Source of the DNA: an uncultured Verrucomicrobiae bacterium
GTDB taxonomy: Bacteria; Verrucomicrobiota; Verrucomicrobiia; Limisphaerales; AAA164-E04
Assembly (NCBI GenBank): GCA_951813855.1
Contig: OX638380.1
Location: 3,364,876-3,428,875, forward strand
Direction: 5' to 3'
DNA length: 64,000 nucleotides
Below are positions 7,177 through 15,989 of the stretch, piece after piece (the stretch's first letter is position 1; the number at the start of each line of letters is the position of its first letter). The position numbers were made by a program, and so were the translations under genes. The notes beneath the pieces are model-generated. The model ran no database searches. It worked only from the letters and a program-made list of their open reading frames with translations, and was not told where the DNA came from.

Positions 7177-9669
7177 ATGAGCGAAGACGGATACACCAAC
7201 TTTACACCCCGTGCCAATCAGGTTTTAGCGCTGGCGAGAAAGGAAGCGGATCGCTTTAACCATGGTTACGTGGGCACTGAGCACTTGCTGCTCGGCTTGA
7301 TCAAGCTGGGGCAGGGAGTCGCGGTTAACGTCCTCAGGAGAATGGGTCTGGATCCCGACTCGGTTCGCGAGGAAGTACGCAAGCACGTGCACGAGGGACA
7401 GGGCGACAAGGTCGTCGACAACCGCCCCTATTCCCCGAGGGCAAAGAAGGTGCTGACTCTCGCCGGGAAGGAAGCTAAAAGCCTCAAACATACCTACGTC
7501 GGCACCGAACATATCTTGTTGGGGCTGCTGCGGGAAGGCGACGGGTTGGCGGCCAAGGTCCTGCGGACGCTGGATATCGATATCGAGCATACCCGCGAAG
7601 AGATTCTCCAGGAACTCGATCCCAACGCGCAGTCGAGCGACGATCTGGGCAATACCGATGTCGAAGAAAAATTCGGCGAAAAGAAGGGAGAGGGACGTAC
7701 GCCCGCCCTGCGGACCTTCGGCCGGGATTTGACGGATATCGCCAAAAAGGGGGAAATGGATCCGGTCATCGGCCGCAAGGAAGAGATCGAAAGGATCACC
7801 CAGATTTTGTGCCGGCGCACCAAAAACAATCCCGTTTTGCTGGGCGAAGCCGGGGTCGGGAAAACGGCCATCGTCGAGGGACTGGCCCAGGAAATCGCCC
7901 GCGGCAACGTTCCGGAAATTTTGCGGGACAAACGGATCATCACCTTGGATTTGGCCTTGATGGTGGCCGGAACCAAATACCGGGGGCAATTCGAAGTCCG
8001 CATCAAGGCGGTGATGGAGGAGATTCGCCGCTCCAAGAATATCATTCTGTTCATCGACGAACTGCACACCATCGTCGGCGCCGGTTCCGCTGAAGGCACC
8101 ATGGACGCCTCCAACATCATCAAACCCGCCTTGAGCCGGGGCGAGCTGCAGTGCGTCGGGGCGACCACGATGGACGAATACCGGAAGTACATCGAGAAGG
8201 ACGCTGCCTTGGAACGCCGGTTTCAACCCGTCAACGTGGAAGCTCCTTCGATCGAGGACGCCGTGGAGATTCTCAAGGGAGTCAAAATCAAATACGAGGA
8301 GCACCACAATATCACGCTGACCGATGCGGCTTTGGAGGCTTCCGTCAAGTTGTCCGACCGTTACATCACCGGGCGCTATCTGCCCGACAAGGCCATCGAT
8401 CTCATGGACGAGGCCGGCGCGTGCGCCCGGATCAAGTCCATGACCCGGCCGCCGGACGTCAAGGCACTGGAAGGCGAGATCGATCAGATCAAATTCGAGA
8501 AAGAGAAAGCGATCAAGAACCAGGATTTCGAGCACGCCGCTTCCATGAGGGATAAGGAGAAGCAGGCGAAGGAGAAGTTGGAAACGATTCTCACCGCCTG
8601 GAAATTGAGCAGCAAGGAGAAGCAGGTGGTGGTCGACGACAACGATATCCTGGACGTGGTATCCAAATGGACTCGCATCCCTTTGAAACGGATGGAGCAG
8701 GGGGAGATTCAACGGCTGCTGGGTATGGAGAAGGAGTTGTCCAAAGTGGTCGTGGGCCAGGAAGAAGCGGTTTCGGTGCTTTGCCGGGCGTTGTGCCGGT
8801 CCCGGACCAATCTCAAGGACCCTTATCGTCCCATCGGCGCTTTCGCGTTGCTCGGTCCGACCGGAGTGGGCAAGACCTTGTTAGCGAAGTCCATTGCCGT
8901 GCAAATGTTCGGCGACCAGAAGAATCTGATCCATCTGGACATGAGCGAGTACATGGAGAAGTTCTCGGTTTCCCGATTGATCGGAGCGCCCCCGGGGTAT
9001 GTCGGGTTCGAGGAAGGCGGCCAGTTGACCGAGCAGGTCCGGCGCAAACCGTATTCGGTAGTCTTGTTCGACGAAATCGAAAAGGCTCATCCGGACGTGC
9101 CCAACATGATCCTGCAGATTCTCGAGGAGGGCAAGCTGGCCGACAGTTTCGGGCGGACGGTGGATTTTCGGAACACCATCATTTTGATGACTTCGAATAT
9201 CGGTGCCAAGACGGCGGTAGACAGCAACGTCATCGGCTTCACCCAAGGAGAGGACCGGGAGGCTTACAGCGTCATGCGCAACCGGATCATGGAACAAGCC
9301 AAGCGCTCGTTTAATCCGGAGTTCATCAATCGCTTGGACGATCTGATCGTGTTCCGGTCGCTGAACAGGGAGAACTTGAACGAAATCCTGACGCTGGAAG
9401 TCGAAAAGGTTCTGGAGAGATTGCGGCAGCAGGAGGTGTTGCTGGAACTCAATCAAAAGGCCAAGGAGTTTTTGGTCGACAAGGGATACGATCCCAAATA
9501 CGGGGCCCGGCCGATGCGGCGGGCGGTCGAGAAGTATTTGGAAGATCCGTTGGCCGAGGAGATGCTCAAGGGCGGTCTGGTCGAAAACAAATCCATTAGG
9601 GTTTACGTCGACGGAGATCATTTGGCGTTCGATCAGAAAGCCGCCCTGGAGGAAAAGGTGTCCAGTTAA
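7177..9669 (+). CDS. clpC: ATP-dependent Clp protease ATP-binding subunit ClpC
   Basis: HSP100 unfoldase that feeds substrates to ClpP. The 830 residues contain, in order: a double Clp N-domain (1-150) with both GTEHLLLGL/GTEHILLGL segments whose glutamates bind phospho-arginine in the Bacillus protein; AAA-1 with Walker A GEAGVGKTAIVEG (about residue 225); a UVR-containing middle domain (HAASMRDKEKQAKEKL near 450); AAA-2 with GPTGVGKTLLAKS (about residue 562); and a C-terminal ClpB-D2-small domain. The UVR-bearing middle domain identifies it as ClpC rather than ClpA or ClpB. The start is ATG with an AAGGA about 10 bases upstream. With McsA/McsB nearby it completes a likely arginine-phosphorylation degradation route. 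Confidence 0.96.
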   Translation: MSEDGYTNFTPRANQVLALARKEADRFNHGYVGTEHLLLGLIKLGQGVAVNVLRRMGLDPDSVREEVRKHVHEGQGDKVVDNRPYSPRAKKVLTLAGKEAKSLKHTYVGTEHILLGLLREGDGLAAKVLRTLDIDIEHTREEILQELDPNAQSSDDLGNTDVEEKFGEKKGEGRTPALRTFGRDLTDIAKKGEMDPVIGRKEEIERITQILCRRTKNNPVLLGEAGVGKTAIVEGLAQEIARGNVPEILRDKRIITLDLALMVAGTKYRGQFEVRIKAVMEEIRRSKNIILFIDELHTIVGAGSAEGTMDASNIIKPALSRGELQCVGATTMDEYRKYIEKDAALERRFQPVNVEAPSIEDAVEILKGVKIKYEEHHNITLTDAALEASVKLSDRYITGRYLPDKAIDLMDEAGACARIKSMTRPPDVKALEGEIDQIKFEKEKAIKNQDFEHAASMRDKEKQAKEKLETILTAWKLSSKEKQVVVDDNDILDVVSKWTRIPLKRMEQGEIQRLLGMEKELSKVVVGQEEAVSVLCRALCRSRTNLKDPYRPIGAFALLGPTGVGKTLLAKSIAVQMFGDQKNLIHLDMSEYMEKFSVSRLIGAPPGYVGFEEGGQLTEQVRRKPYSVVLFDEIEKAHPDVPNMILQILEEGKLADSFGRTVDFRNTIILMTSNIGAKTAVDSNVIGFTQGEDREAYSVMRNRIMEQAKRSFNPEFINRLDDLIVFRSLNRENLNEILTLEVEKVLERLRQQEVLLELNQKAKEFLVDKGYDPKYGARPMRRAVEKYLEDPLAEEMLKGGLVENKSIRVYVDGDHLAFDQKAALEEKVSS

Positions 9670-9702
9670 CTCGACGCAAATTGAACCCGAGGTTGCGAGA
9701 TA

Positions 9703-10095
9703 ATGAGCGCTAAAGTTCGGTTAGCTTTTCTGGTGACCGCGTTGGTTGCCGTTCTGGCAATCGTTTGGGTCGTAAGTTATGAGGACAGCGGTCGTCATCG
9801 TCTGTACCTTGATCCGACTTCGCAACACGTTACCCTGGAAGGTGACGGGTATTTGAGATATCCCGCCCTGAGGACTATCTACGAGGAGAGTGACGGTGCC
9901 GTTGTAATCATCGGGAAAGGGCTCCCGACTGAAGTGGTGAGAGATTTGTATTCCCTCGACGGGATTCCGGATGTTAATGGGATCTACGGTGTTGGAGGCG
10001 CCAAATTGTATGACGGCGAGCGTTTTGGGCTGACATCGGAGGATAAGAGTTGGTTTGATCGCTTGAAAGCGGTTTCGGATTTTTTTACCGAATGA
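9703..10095 (+). CDS. Small membrane-anchored hypothetical protein
   Basis: 130 residues, not recognised. One N-terminal hydrophobic segment (residues about 7-25, AFLVTALVAVLAIVWVVS) is followed by a soluble domain rich in Gly/Asp/Tyr, so it is probably a periplasm-facing single-pass protein or a lipid-less secreted one. It starts 34 bases after the clpC stop on the same strand and may be read through from clpC. Its lower GC and plausible amino-acid mix argue for a real gene. No function can be assigned. Confidence 0.7.
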   Translation: MSAKVRLAFLVTALVAVLAIVWVVSYEDSGRHRLYLDPTSQHVTLEGDGYLRYPALRTIYEESDGAVVIIGKGLPTEVVRDLYSLDGIPDVNGIYGVGGAKLYDGERFGLTSEDKSWFDRLKAVSDFFTE

Positions 10096-10520
10096 ACCTT
10101 GGGGTCGGGACTCCGTTCGTCAAACGCGATTCGCACGGACACTGCCGGGGCGATAATTGATCGTGCGGTTCCAGGAAGATCGGTCGTAGGCCGAGGGCTT
10201 CGACTTTCGGGACGATGGAGTCGAACTGTCGCTTTTGGGCCGTGATCCAAACTCCGCGTCTCGCGGGGAGGGTCCGACAGGAATCGACACTCTTTGGCCG
10301 GAGCCGAAATCAATCCAACCGGCCGGCCAGAGTCGAGAGCATTTCACGAGAACTTCGTTGACGTTCGAGAATCCTGGGACGTGTTCGTCCCGTTCCGGGC
10401 GCAACGCGCATACTTTCGCGCACGATTGGGTTCGCCGCTTTTTCGCCGAGACTTCGGGCACGGCTGCGCGGCTTGATCGAGAGGCCGGGGGCCGAATTGT
10501 TACCGGGAAGCGCCGGTGCC
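10096..10520. other. Intergenic region without gene
   Basis: About 425 bases between two convergent genes. Frames on both strands are Arg/Pro/Ser-rich and show no motif. I find no clear terminator hairpin followed by a T run. Confidence 0.45.
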
Positions 10521-11627
10521 TTATTTTCGGGAAGCGTGACGAGAGCCGGCGACCAGAGTGGACCGAATGAGGGCGCTCGGAACATTTTGGCCGGTGAGGA
10601 CGTTGCCGATCCGATCGGCCAAGACGAAACGGGTTTTTTTGTCGCTGACTTTCTTGTCCAAGAGCATGGCCTCGAGCAATCGGGTTATCTGGCGAGCGTT
10701 CAGCGAGGCGTAGATCGGCAGTCCGATCGCAGCGAGCAGATTTCGGATCCGTTCGCTGGCTTGTGGTTCCAACCCCAAGATCGTTTCCGAGAGAGCGGCC
10801 GCCGCGACTTGGCCGATCGAAATGGCTTCGCCGTGCAGATATTTGCCGTAACCGGTGATCGCTTCCAAGGCGTGGCCGATCGTGTGCCCGTAGTTGAGGA
10901 TAGCCCTCAGGCCTTGTTCCTGTTCGTCTTGGGTAACGACTTCGGCCTTGATCCGGCAGCTCTGGGCGATGACTTGCGCCAAGGGTTTCGATTCCTGATT
11001 CAGGATTTGGGAATACTTTTTCTCGAGCAGAGCGAACAGCCGCGCGTCTCTGATGATGCCGTATTTGACGACTTCGGCCATTCCCGCTCGAAACTCCCGA
11101 GGCGGCAAAGTAGCGAGTAAATCGAGATCGCAGAGGACCAGTCGCGGTTGGTGAAAGGCCCCGACCAGATTCTTGCCGGCTTTGAGGTTGATGCCGGTCT
11201 TGCCGCCGACCGAACTGTCGACTTGGGCCAGCAAGGTAGTCGGAATCTGTACTAGATCGATGCCGCGAAGATAACTGGCCGCGAGAAATCCCGCTAGATC
11301 GCCGACCACGCCGCCGCCCAAGGCGACGACGAACGAACCCCGTTCTAGCTGCAGCTCGGCCATTTGCCGGTAACCGAGCTGCAGTTGTTTGAGGTTTTTG
11401 GAACCTTCACCGGGAGGGATCGAATGAACGGTTACTTCAAACCCGGCATCGCGTAATGATTTTTTCGCGGTCTTGGCGGCGATTTTTTTGACGTTTTCGT
11501 CGGTGACCACGAGGCAGCGGCGTCCCAGATTCAGTTTCCGGCAACGTTCCCCCAAAGAGGGCAATAATCGTGGTCCGATCAGGACTTCGTAACTTCGGTC
11601 TCCCAAGGGTACCTGGATTCTTGGCAT
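10521..11627 (-). CDS. aroB: 3-dehydroquinate synthase
   Basis: Second enzyme of the shikimate pathway; converts DAHP to 3-dehydroquinate using NAD and a divalent metal. The 368 residues match the family length. Diagnostic segments: ALGGGVVGDLAGFLAASYLRG-type NAD-binding motif (about 100-120), PTTLLAQVDSSVGGKTGIN (about 125-145), and the metal-ligand region with NYGHTIGHALE (about 245). The ATG start at 11627 gives MPRIQVPLGDRSYEVLIG, typical for AroB. It lies 59 bases downstream of the first ABC-2 permease on the same strand, so co-transcription is possible but no functional link is apparent. Confidence 0.96.
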   Translation of the reverse strand: MPRIQVPLGDRSYEVLIGPRLLPSLGERCRKLNLGRRCLVVTDENVKKIAAKTAKKSLRDAGFEVTVHSIPPGEGSKNLKQLQLGYRQMAELQLERGSFVVALGGGVVGDLAGFLAASYLRGIDLVQIPTTLLAQVDSSVGGKTGINLKAGKNLVGAFHQPRLVLCDLDLLATLPPREFRAGMAEVVKYGIIRDARLFALLEKKYSQILNQESKPLAQVIAQSCRIKAEVVTQDEQEQGLRAILNYGHTIGHALEAITGYGKYLHGEAISIGQVAAAALSETILGLEPQASERIRNLLAAIGLPIYASLNARQITRLLEAMLLDKKVSDKKTRFVLADRIGNVLTGQNVPSALIRSTLVAGSRHASRK

Positions 11628-11686
11628 GATTTTCAGTTTAGAAAGTTATCGGGACATCTGTTCGTAATCGGCCGTCGTGCGAAGCG

Positions 11687-13237
11687 TTATCCCCGGCTCA
11701 GATTCTGGCGGATATCTTTCGATCCGTTCTTTGCCAACGAATACCCCAAGGCGGCAACCGATAGCCGGATGACGAACCAGAGATTAATCCAAAAAACGGA
11801 GACCGAATGGGAGCCGTAGTAGTGAATGGAATTGCTTATCATTCCGCAAACGGGGATCAAGCAAAAGAGAAAAAATAGCGAAGCGAAAGCAACTAACCTT
11901 CCTTGAAACGATAGGCCCACCCAAGTGCCGCAGGCATGCAAACTACGGATTTCATACGGAGCCAGGAAGCAGAAACCAAGATGCCAAAGAAGGACTTTCC
12001 CGATATTCGCGTCGTTCCCCGTTTCCTTGGCGAGCAGACTTACCATAATCGCCGCTAGCAGGACATGGCATAGAATCAGGGCGTTCACCATGCCTTGATG
12101 CGATCGCTTGAGAGTGGTCAAAACCCCCGGAATCAATAGCCGTTGACACTTCGGCACGGTCAGCAGCAAATCCAACCACTTGGAATCTCGCAGGTCAAAG
12201 GTCAGTTTCGGAGTTTCCAGGGAGGCGTAGAGGCGAATGCTTAGTTCCAGCAGAAAGAGTCCGGTATAACTGAGGAAAAACATTCCAGGGTAAAGGAAGA
12301 CGACGAAGATGAAGAATAAACAACAACCCGTGGGAACGCTCACGAATAGTCGGCGGATCAAATGCGGACAAGGGTTCCACGATAACTTGACGAGAGGATT
12401 GAGGTTGTCTTCGAAGCGCAAGGACCGACGGTTTAATGGAATGATCCGCGGGCTGGAAATCGGCCGACAACGTAACAAAAAGAATCCGGGATTCGATTCC
12501 GCCAGCCAGACGACGCGAAACGCAATCAAGGACGACGCGAAAAAGAGAACTCCCAAACCGAAGGACAAACCGATTTCCCCTAAGTTGTTATACCCTGATC
12601 GTAGATTGTCGAGAGTCCGCCATTGCCATTCCGACAGAAATTGGTCGAAGTGAAAAAAATGAACCAGATTAAAAACAGACAACTCAGTGCCGTAAATAAC
12701 GTCTTTAACCCCGAAATAGCAGACGACAAGCGTCATGAGGCTTAAAACCACCGAGAAAATCGGTTGGAGGCAAAAAGTCGAATAAAACAGTCCAATGGCC
12801 AGCGCCAGAAAAACCAACGCGAAAACGTCCAGTAATTGAATCAAAACGACGGGCCACTCAAGGCCGCCCTTCAGTAGCGAAAGCGAGAAAATGGGAGCGA
12901 TGGCGATTAGGCATAAGACAAAAGGGGTCGAACCGGAGAGGAGTTTACCTAATATCAGTTCTGATGGTTTCAGCGGAGTTAACTTGAGAATCCCGAGGGT
13001 GCGGTTGCGTCGCTCCGAACTGATAGCGTCGGAAGCCAAGACAGCTGCCGTCGTCCCGAAGACCAGGTGAGCCGCTAACGTTAAGTTCAGCAACAAATAC
13101 GATCCGTCCGTTTCTTGCGAGGCGAAGTAATACCAAACGGAGAGAACGAAGCCGACTAAAGCTGTTCTTAGCAGATAAACCAAGGGTCTTCGGCTGAGCA
13201 CATAGAATTCCCGAAAGATGATCGGCAGAATGTTCAA
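11687..13237 (-). CDS. ABC-2 type permease paralogue 1 (TTG start)
   Basis: Polytopic inner-membrane protein of 516 residues with about eleven hydrophobic segments. It is one of three tandem paralogues. Near residue 72 it carries SSERRNRTLGILKLTPLKPS, the cytoplasmic segment typical of ABC-2 exporter permeases, where it contacts the ATPase. The start codon is TTG (13235-13237), at the position of the ATG in paralogue 3, giving MNILPIIFREFYVLSRRP. No ATP-binding cassette gene is adjacent, so its ATPase must be encoded elsewhere. The substrate is unknown. Family assignment is confident, transport role inferred. Confidence 0.85.
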   Translation of the reverse strand: MNILPIIFREFYVLSRRPLVYLLRTALVGFVLSVWYYFASQETDGSYLLLNLTLAAHLVFGTTAAVLASDAISSERRNRTLGILKLTPLKPSELILGKLLSGSTPFVLCLIAIAPIFSLSLLKGGLEWPVVLIQLLDVFALVFLALAIGLFYSTFCLQPIFSVVLSLMTLVVCYFGVKDVIYGTELSVFNLVHFFHFDQFLSEWQWRTLDNLRSGYNNLGEIGLSFGLGVLFFASSLIAFRVVWLAESNPGFFLLRCRPISSPRIIPLNRRSLRFEDNLNPLVKLSWNPCPHLIRRLFVSVPTGCCLFFIFVVFLYPGMFFLSYTGLFLLELSIRLYASLETPKLTFDLRDSKWLDLLLTVPKCQRLLIPGVLTTLKRSHQGMVNALILCHVLLAAIMVSLLAKETGNDANIGKVLLWHLGFCFLAPYEIRSLHACGTWVGLSFQGRLVAFASLFFLFCLIPVCGMISNSIHYYGSHSVSVFWINLWFVIRLSVAALGYSLAKNGSKDIRQNLSRG

Positions 13238-13711
13238 TTTGTGGAAATTGGAACAGAATCACCGGAAATGTAAAGTGTAGTTTGCAATTATCGTGAGCGG
13301 TTTTGAACGTGATTCTCGCTAATTCGGCAGGGCGGGAAGCCTGGTGTCGGCAGCGGCAGGGGCTATTGCGAAGCCAAAGGTTCGATCGACTCTGACAGTT
13401 TACTGCTTTGGGGCGTTTCGGCTCGGGCCGTTTGGGAACCGGAAACGGCGATCGGGCGATATCGAGGGGCCGGTGAATTTGAAATCGTGAGAGGGCCGCG
13501 ATGAGTTGGACGGTTTCGTCAGTGACCGGCGGCAGCGGCGTTTTAGACTCGCTCAACGGCAGTAATTCCTCCAAGAAAGCAACCGGGGCGATTCGGTCGA
13601 GGATTTCGGGTTCAAGGCACTCCGAGGGATCGGTATTAGCCGGAACCTCAGTTCCGTATAGCCTCGGATTGTCGGTTGAAAACGATCGTTTCCCTGTTTT
13701 GCGGCAAAGGG
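13238..13711. other. Spacer between permease paralogues 1 and 2
   Basis: About 470 bases with only unconvincing frames. It is GC-rich compared with the flanking permease genes. I see no gene or RNA. Its size suggests paralogue 1 has its own promoter, but none is clear by eye. Confidence 0.4.
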
Positions 13712-15289
13712 TTATTCACCGTTCAGGGCCACTTGAAAAGTCTTCAGATGATTTTTCGCCAGCAGATGCCAGAAGACTGCCCAACTAATCCGGATGCAAA
13801 ACCAAATAACGATCCATGGATGGATGGTCGAATCGAAGTCAAACGAAATACAGACTTCATACAGGAAGATACAGGCTATCAAACTGGCGGGCGGTATTAA
13901 ACAAAAGCAAAAACCGACGATTCCGGAAGTCAACATTCTGCCACTCAATCGCAGGCCTAACCAAAAACCGAAAGTGCGCAAAGAGTGAAATTCCAGCCAG
14001 ATCAAAAAGCAGGAACCGATATGGAACATGAGGACCAGGCCCATAACCGCTTCGCTATCTTCCAAGAGGGCGAGCGGGATCATCATGAATGCCATTAGCA
14101 GCACATGGTAGATAATCAGGCTGTTGAAGATCCCGTCTTGCGATCGTTTCAGAGTGGAAAGTATCCCTTCGATAACCAGGCGACTGTTATTCGGGACGGT
14201 CAGCAGCAAATCCAACCATCCGGAAGCCCGCATTTCTCGAATCGGTCCCGGAGTATCCAAAGCGGCGTATAAACGAAAGATTAGTTCCAGCAAAAAGATT
14301 CCGAGATATCCGAAAAAAATCCATTCGGAGTGAACGAAGATCAATACGCTAAGGCATAAGCAACCGCCCGTGGACAAGTACACGAAGAGGCGTCGAAACC
14401 AATGTGAACCAAGGTGCCAAGATAACTGATCGAGGGGGTTGCGATCGTCTTCGAATCGCATCAGAGGGCGATTGAAAGGGAGGATAGCCGGGTTCTTCGT
14501 ATTACGAGAACCAAAAATCCGGCGTCCGGGATCGGATTCCTTTTTCCAAATTAATCGAAACCCCAACCAGGCTAGCGCAAAAAAGAGTAGCGCCAAACCG
14601 AAAGCGCTACCGAGGATCAGTAGATCTCTCATGTCGGATAGATAGTTGTACCACCGGTGCCCAAGGTATTGGTGGAAATATTGAAAGCTTTCAGGGAAAG
14701 TCCCGAACTGATAATCTAAGAAAGAGAGGCCAAGAGAGCACAGATATGGGAGGTCGATAGATAGAATATAGCAGACGCCCAAAGTAATCAGGCTTAACAC
14801 CGTCGAACTGACAACATGGCGGCAAATCGTCGAATAGAACAGACTGACGGACAAAGCCAGCAAAACCATGGCGAAGATTTTCAGTAATTGGATCGAGACA
14901 TCATACCATACCAGACCGCCCTTCAGAATTGAAATGGCTAAAATCGGGGCGATGGCGATCAGGCATAAGACAAACTGGGTCGAATTGGAGATGAGCTTGC
15001 CCAATAACAACGCCGACGGCTTCAGTGGGGTTAATCTGAGAATTCCGAGGGTTCGATTCCGACGCTCCGAACTAATGGTGTCGGCGGCTAGAATCGCCGC
15101 AGTCGAGACAAAGCAAAAAAGAGCTATCGCCGTTAGCAATCGCAACGAATTCTGTCCGCTCAAGCTTTCACTCAACGAAACGACCTCGGCGATTAGCATG
15201 AGACCGACTAGAGTCGGTCTCAGCCAATACACCAGCGGTTTACGGCTGAGAACATGCAGTTCCCGGAAAATTATCGGTAAGATGTTCAG
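13712..15289 (-). CDS. ABC-2 type permease paralogue 2 (probable CTG start)
   Basis: Second tandem permease, homologous end to end with the other two. Near residue 91 it has SSERRNRTLGILRLTPLKPS, plus about eleven membrane segments. Alignment places its start at a CTG (15287-15289), since the codons after it read NILPIIFRELHVLSRKP exactly like the other copies; the codon is ATG in paralogue 3 and TTG in paralogue 1. Counting from the CTG gives 525 residues. A conventional call would begin at the GTG at 15232, inside the conserved N-terminal segment, and would lose 19 residues. CTG initiation is rare and weak, so this copy may be poorly expressed or in early decay. Confidence 0.75.
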   Translation of the reverse strand: MNILPIIFRELHVLSRKPLVYWLRPTLVGLMLIAEVVSLSESLSGQNSLRLLTAIALFCFVSTAAILAADTISSERRNRTLGILRLTPLKPSALLLGKLISNSTQFVLCLIAIAPILAISILKGGLVWYDVSIQLLKIFAMVLLALSVSLFYSTICRHVVSSTVLSLITLGVCYILSIDLPYLCSLGLSFLDYQFGTFPESFQYFHQYLGHRWYNYLSDMRDLLILGSAFGLALLFFALAWLGFRLIWKKESDPGRRIFGSRNTKNPAILPFNRPLMRFEDDRNPLDQLSWHLGSHWFRRLFVYLSTGGCLCLSVLIFVHSEWIFFGYLGIFLLELIFRLYAALDTPGPIREMRASGWLDLLLTVPNNSRLVIEGILSTLKRSQDGIFNSLIIYHVLLMAFMMIPLALLEDSEAVMGLVLMFHIGSCFLIWLEFHSLRTFGFWLGLRLSGRMLTSGIVGFCFCLIPPASLIACIFLYEVCISFDFDSTIHPWIVIWFCIRISWAVFWHLLAKNHLKTFQVALNGE

Positions 15290-15989
15290 AACGGGTGGAT
15301 TGAAACCGATTATTCCCGATAACGCAAGTTTAATTTTAATCGAACGCCCGGCTTATCTCCTTCGGTAATCGGTGAGCTCCGGCTCGATAAATCGAGCAAC
15401 CCAGAGCTGCCCCAGCAATAATCGGTGCCAGGAAACGACAATCGATCAATTTCGTCATTTGATTTTTGCCCCGATAATTCGGCGGTTTATGGTTATCGGA
15501 AACGGCAAATGGGTGGAAAAACCCTAAATCTGGCGAGAGGCCAGCGACAGGTGATTCAGCTGACAGGTCGTTACGAGCGTCTTTGCCGGTAACCCAATCT
15601 GTTTGGAGCGAGCGTAAGCAATGGCCTGATCCGATCGAAACCACCCTGTTTAGGCAGTCGATTGTTCCGCAACCGGAATTCGCTACTGAAGCATGGTTGA
15701 TACTGTTTTTAATAATCAGTGCCGCCTCCAACTTTTATGAGGTTTGCTTCGAATTTCCTTCGGGAATAATAACCGATAATCCGCACGACAGGTTTCTACT
15801 GTCGACTCAAGTTCAGGATTTGATGGTATGGAGCTAAGAAAATTTCTCTCTCCGATGATAATGACGCATTAACGGTCGTGATCGAAATCGCTTATAATTT
15901 CCGTAATGTAATCTAACGGGTTAGTCGAAGCAGTTCTATGCCGCTATCGGTCGAAAAAAAGGGGATTCAAGCGCTTTCGGAAAGCGTGA
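15290..15989. other. Spacer between permease paralogues 2 and 3
   Basis: About 700 bases. The longest frame (15336-15731, minus) has no recognisable motif. I see no gene or repeat, and cannot identify a promoter for paralogue 2. Confidence 0.4.

Noticed and set aside
7225..8712. Long antisense frame (495 codons) opposite clpC
   Set aside because: It is the shadow of a highly biased GC-rich coding frame; composition is His/Gln/Asp-rich without any motif, and ClpC on the plus strand is certain.
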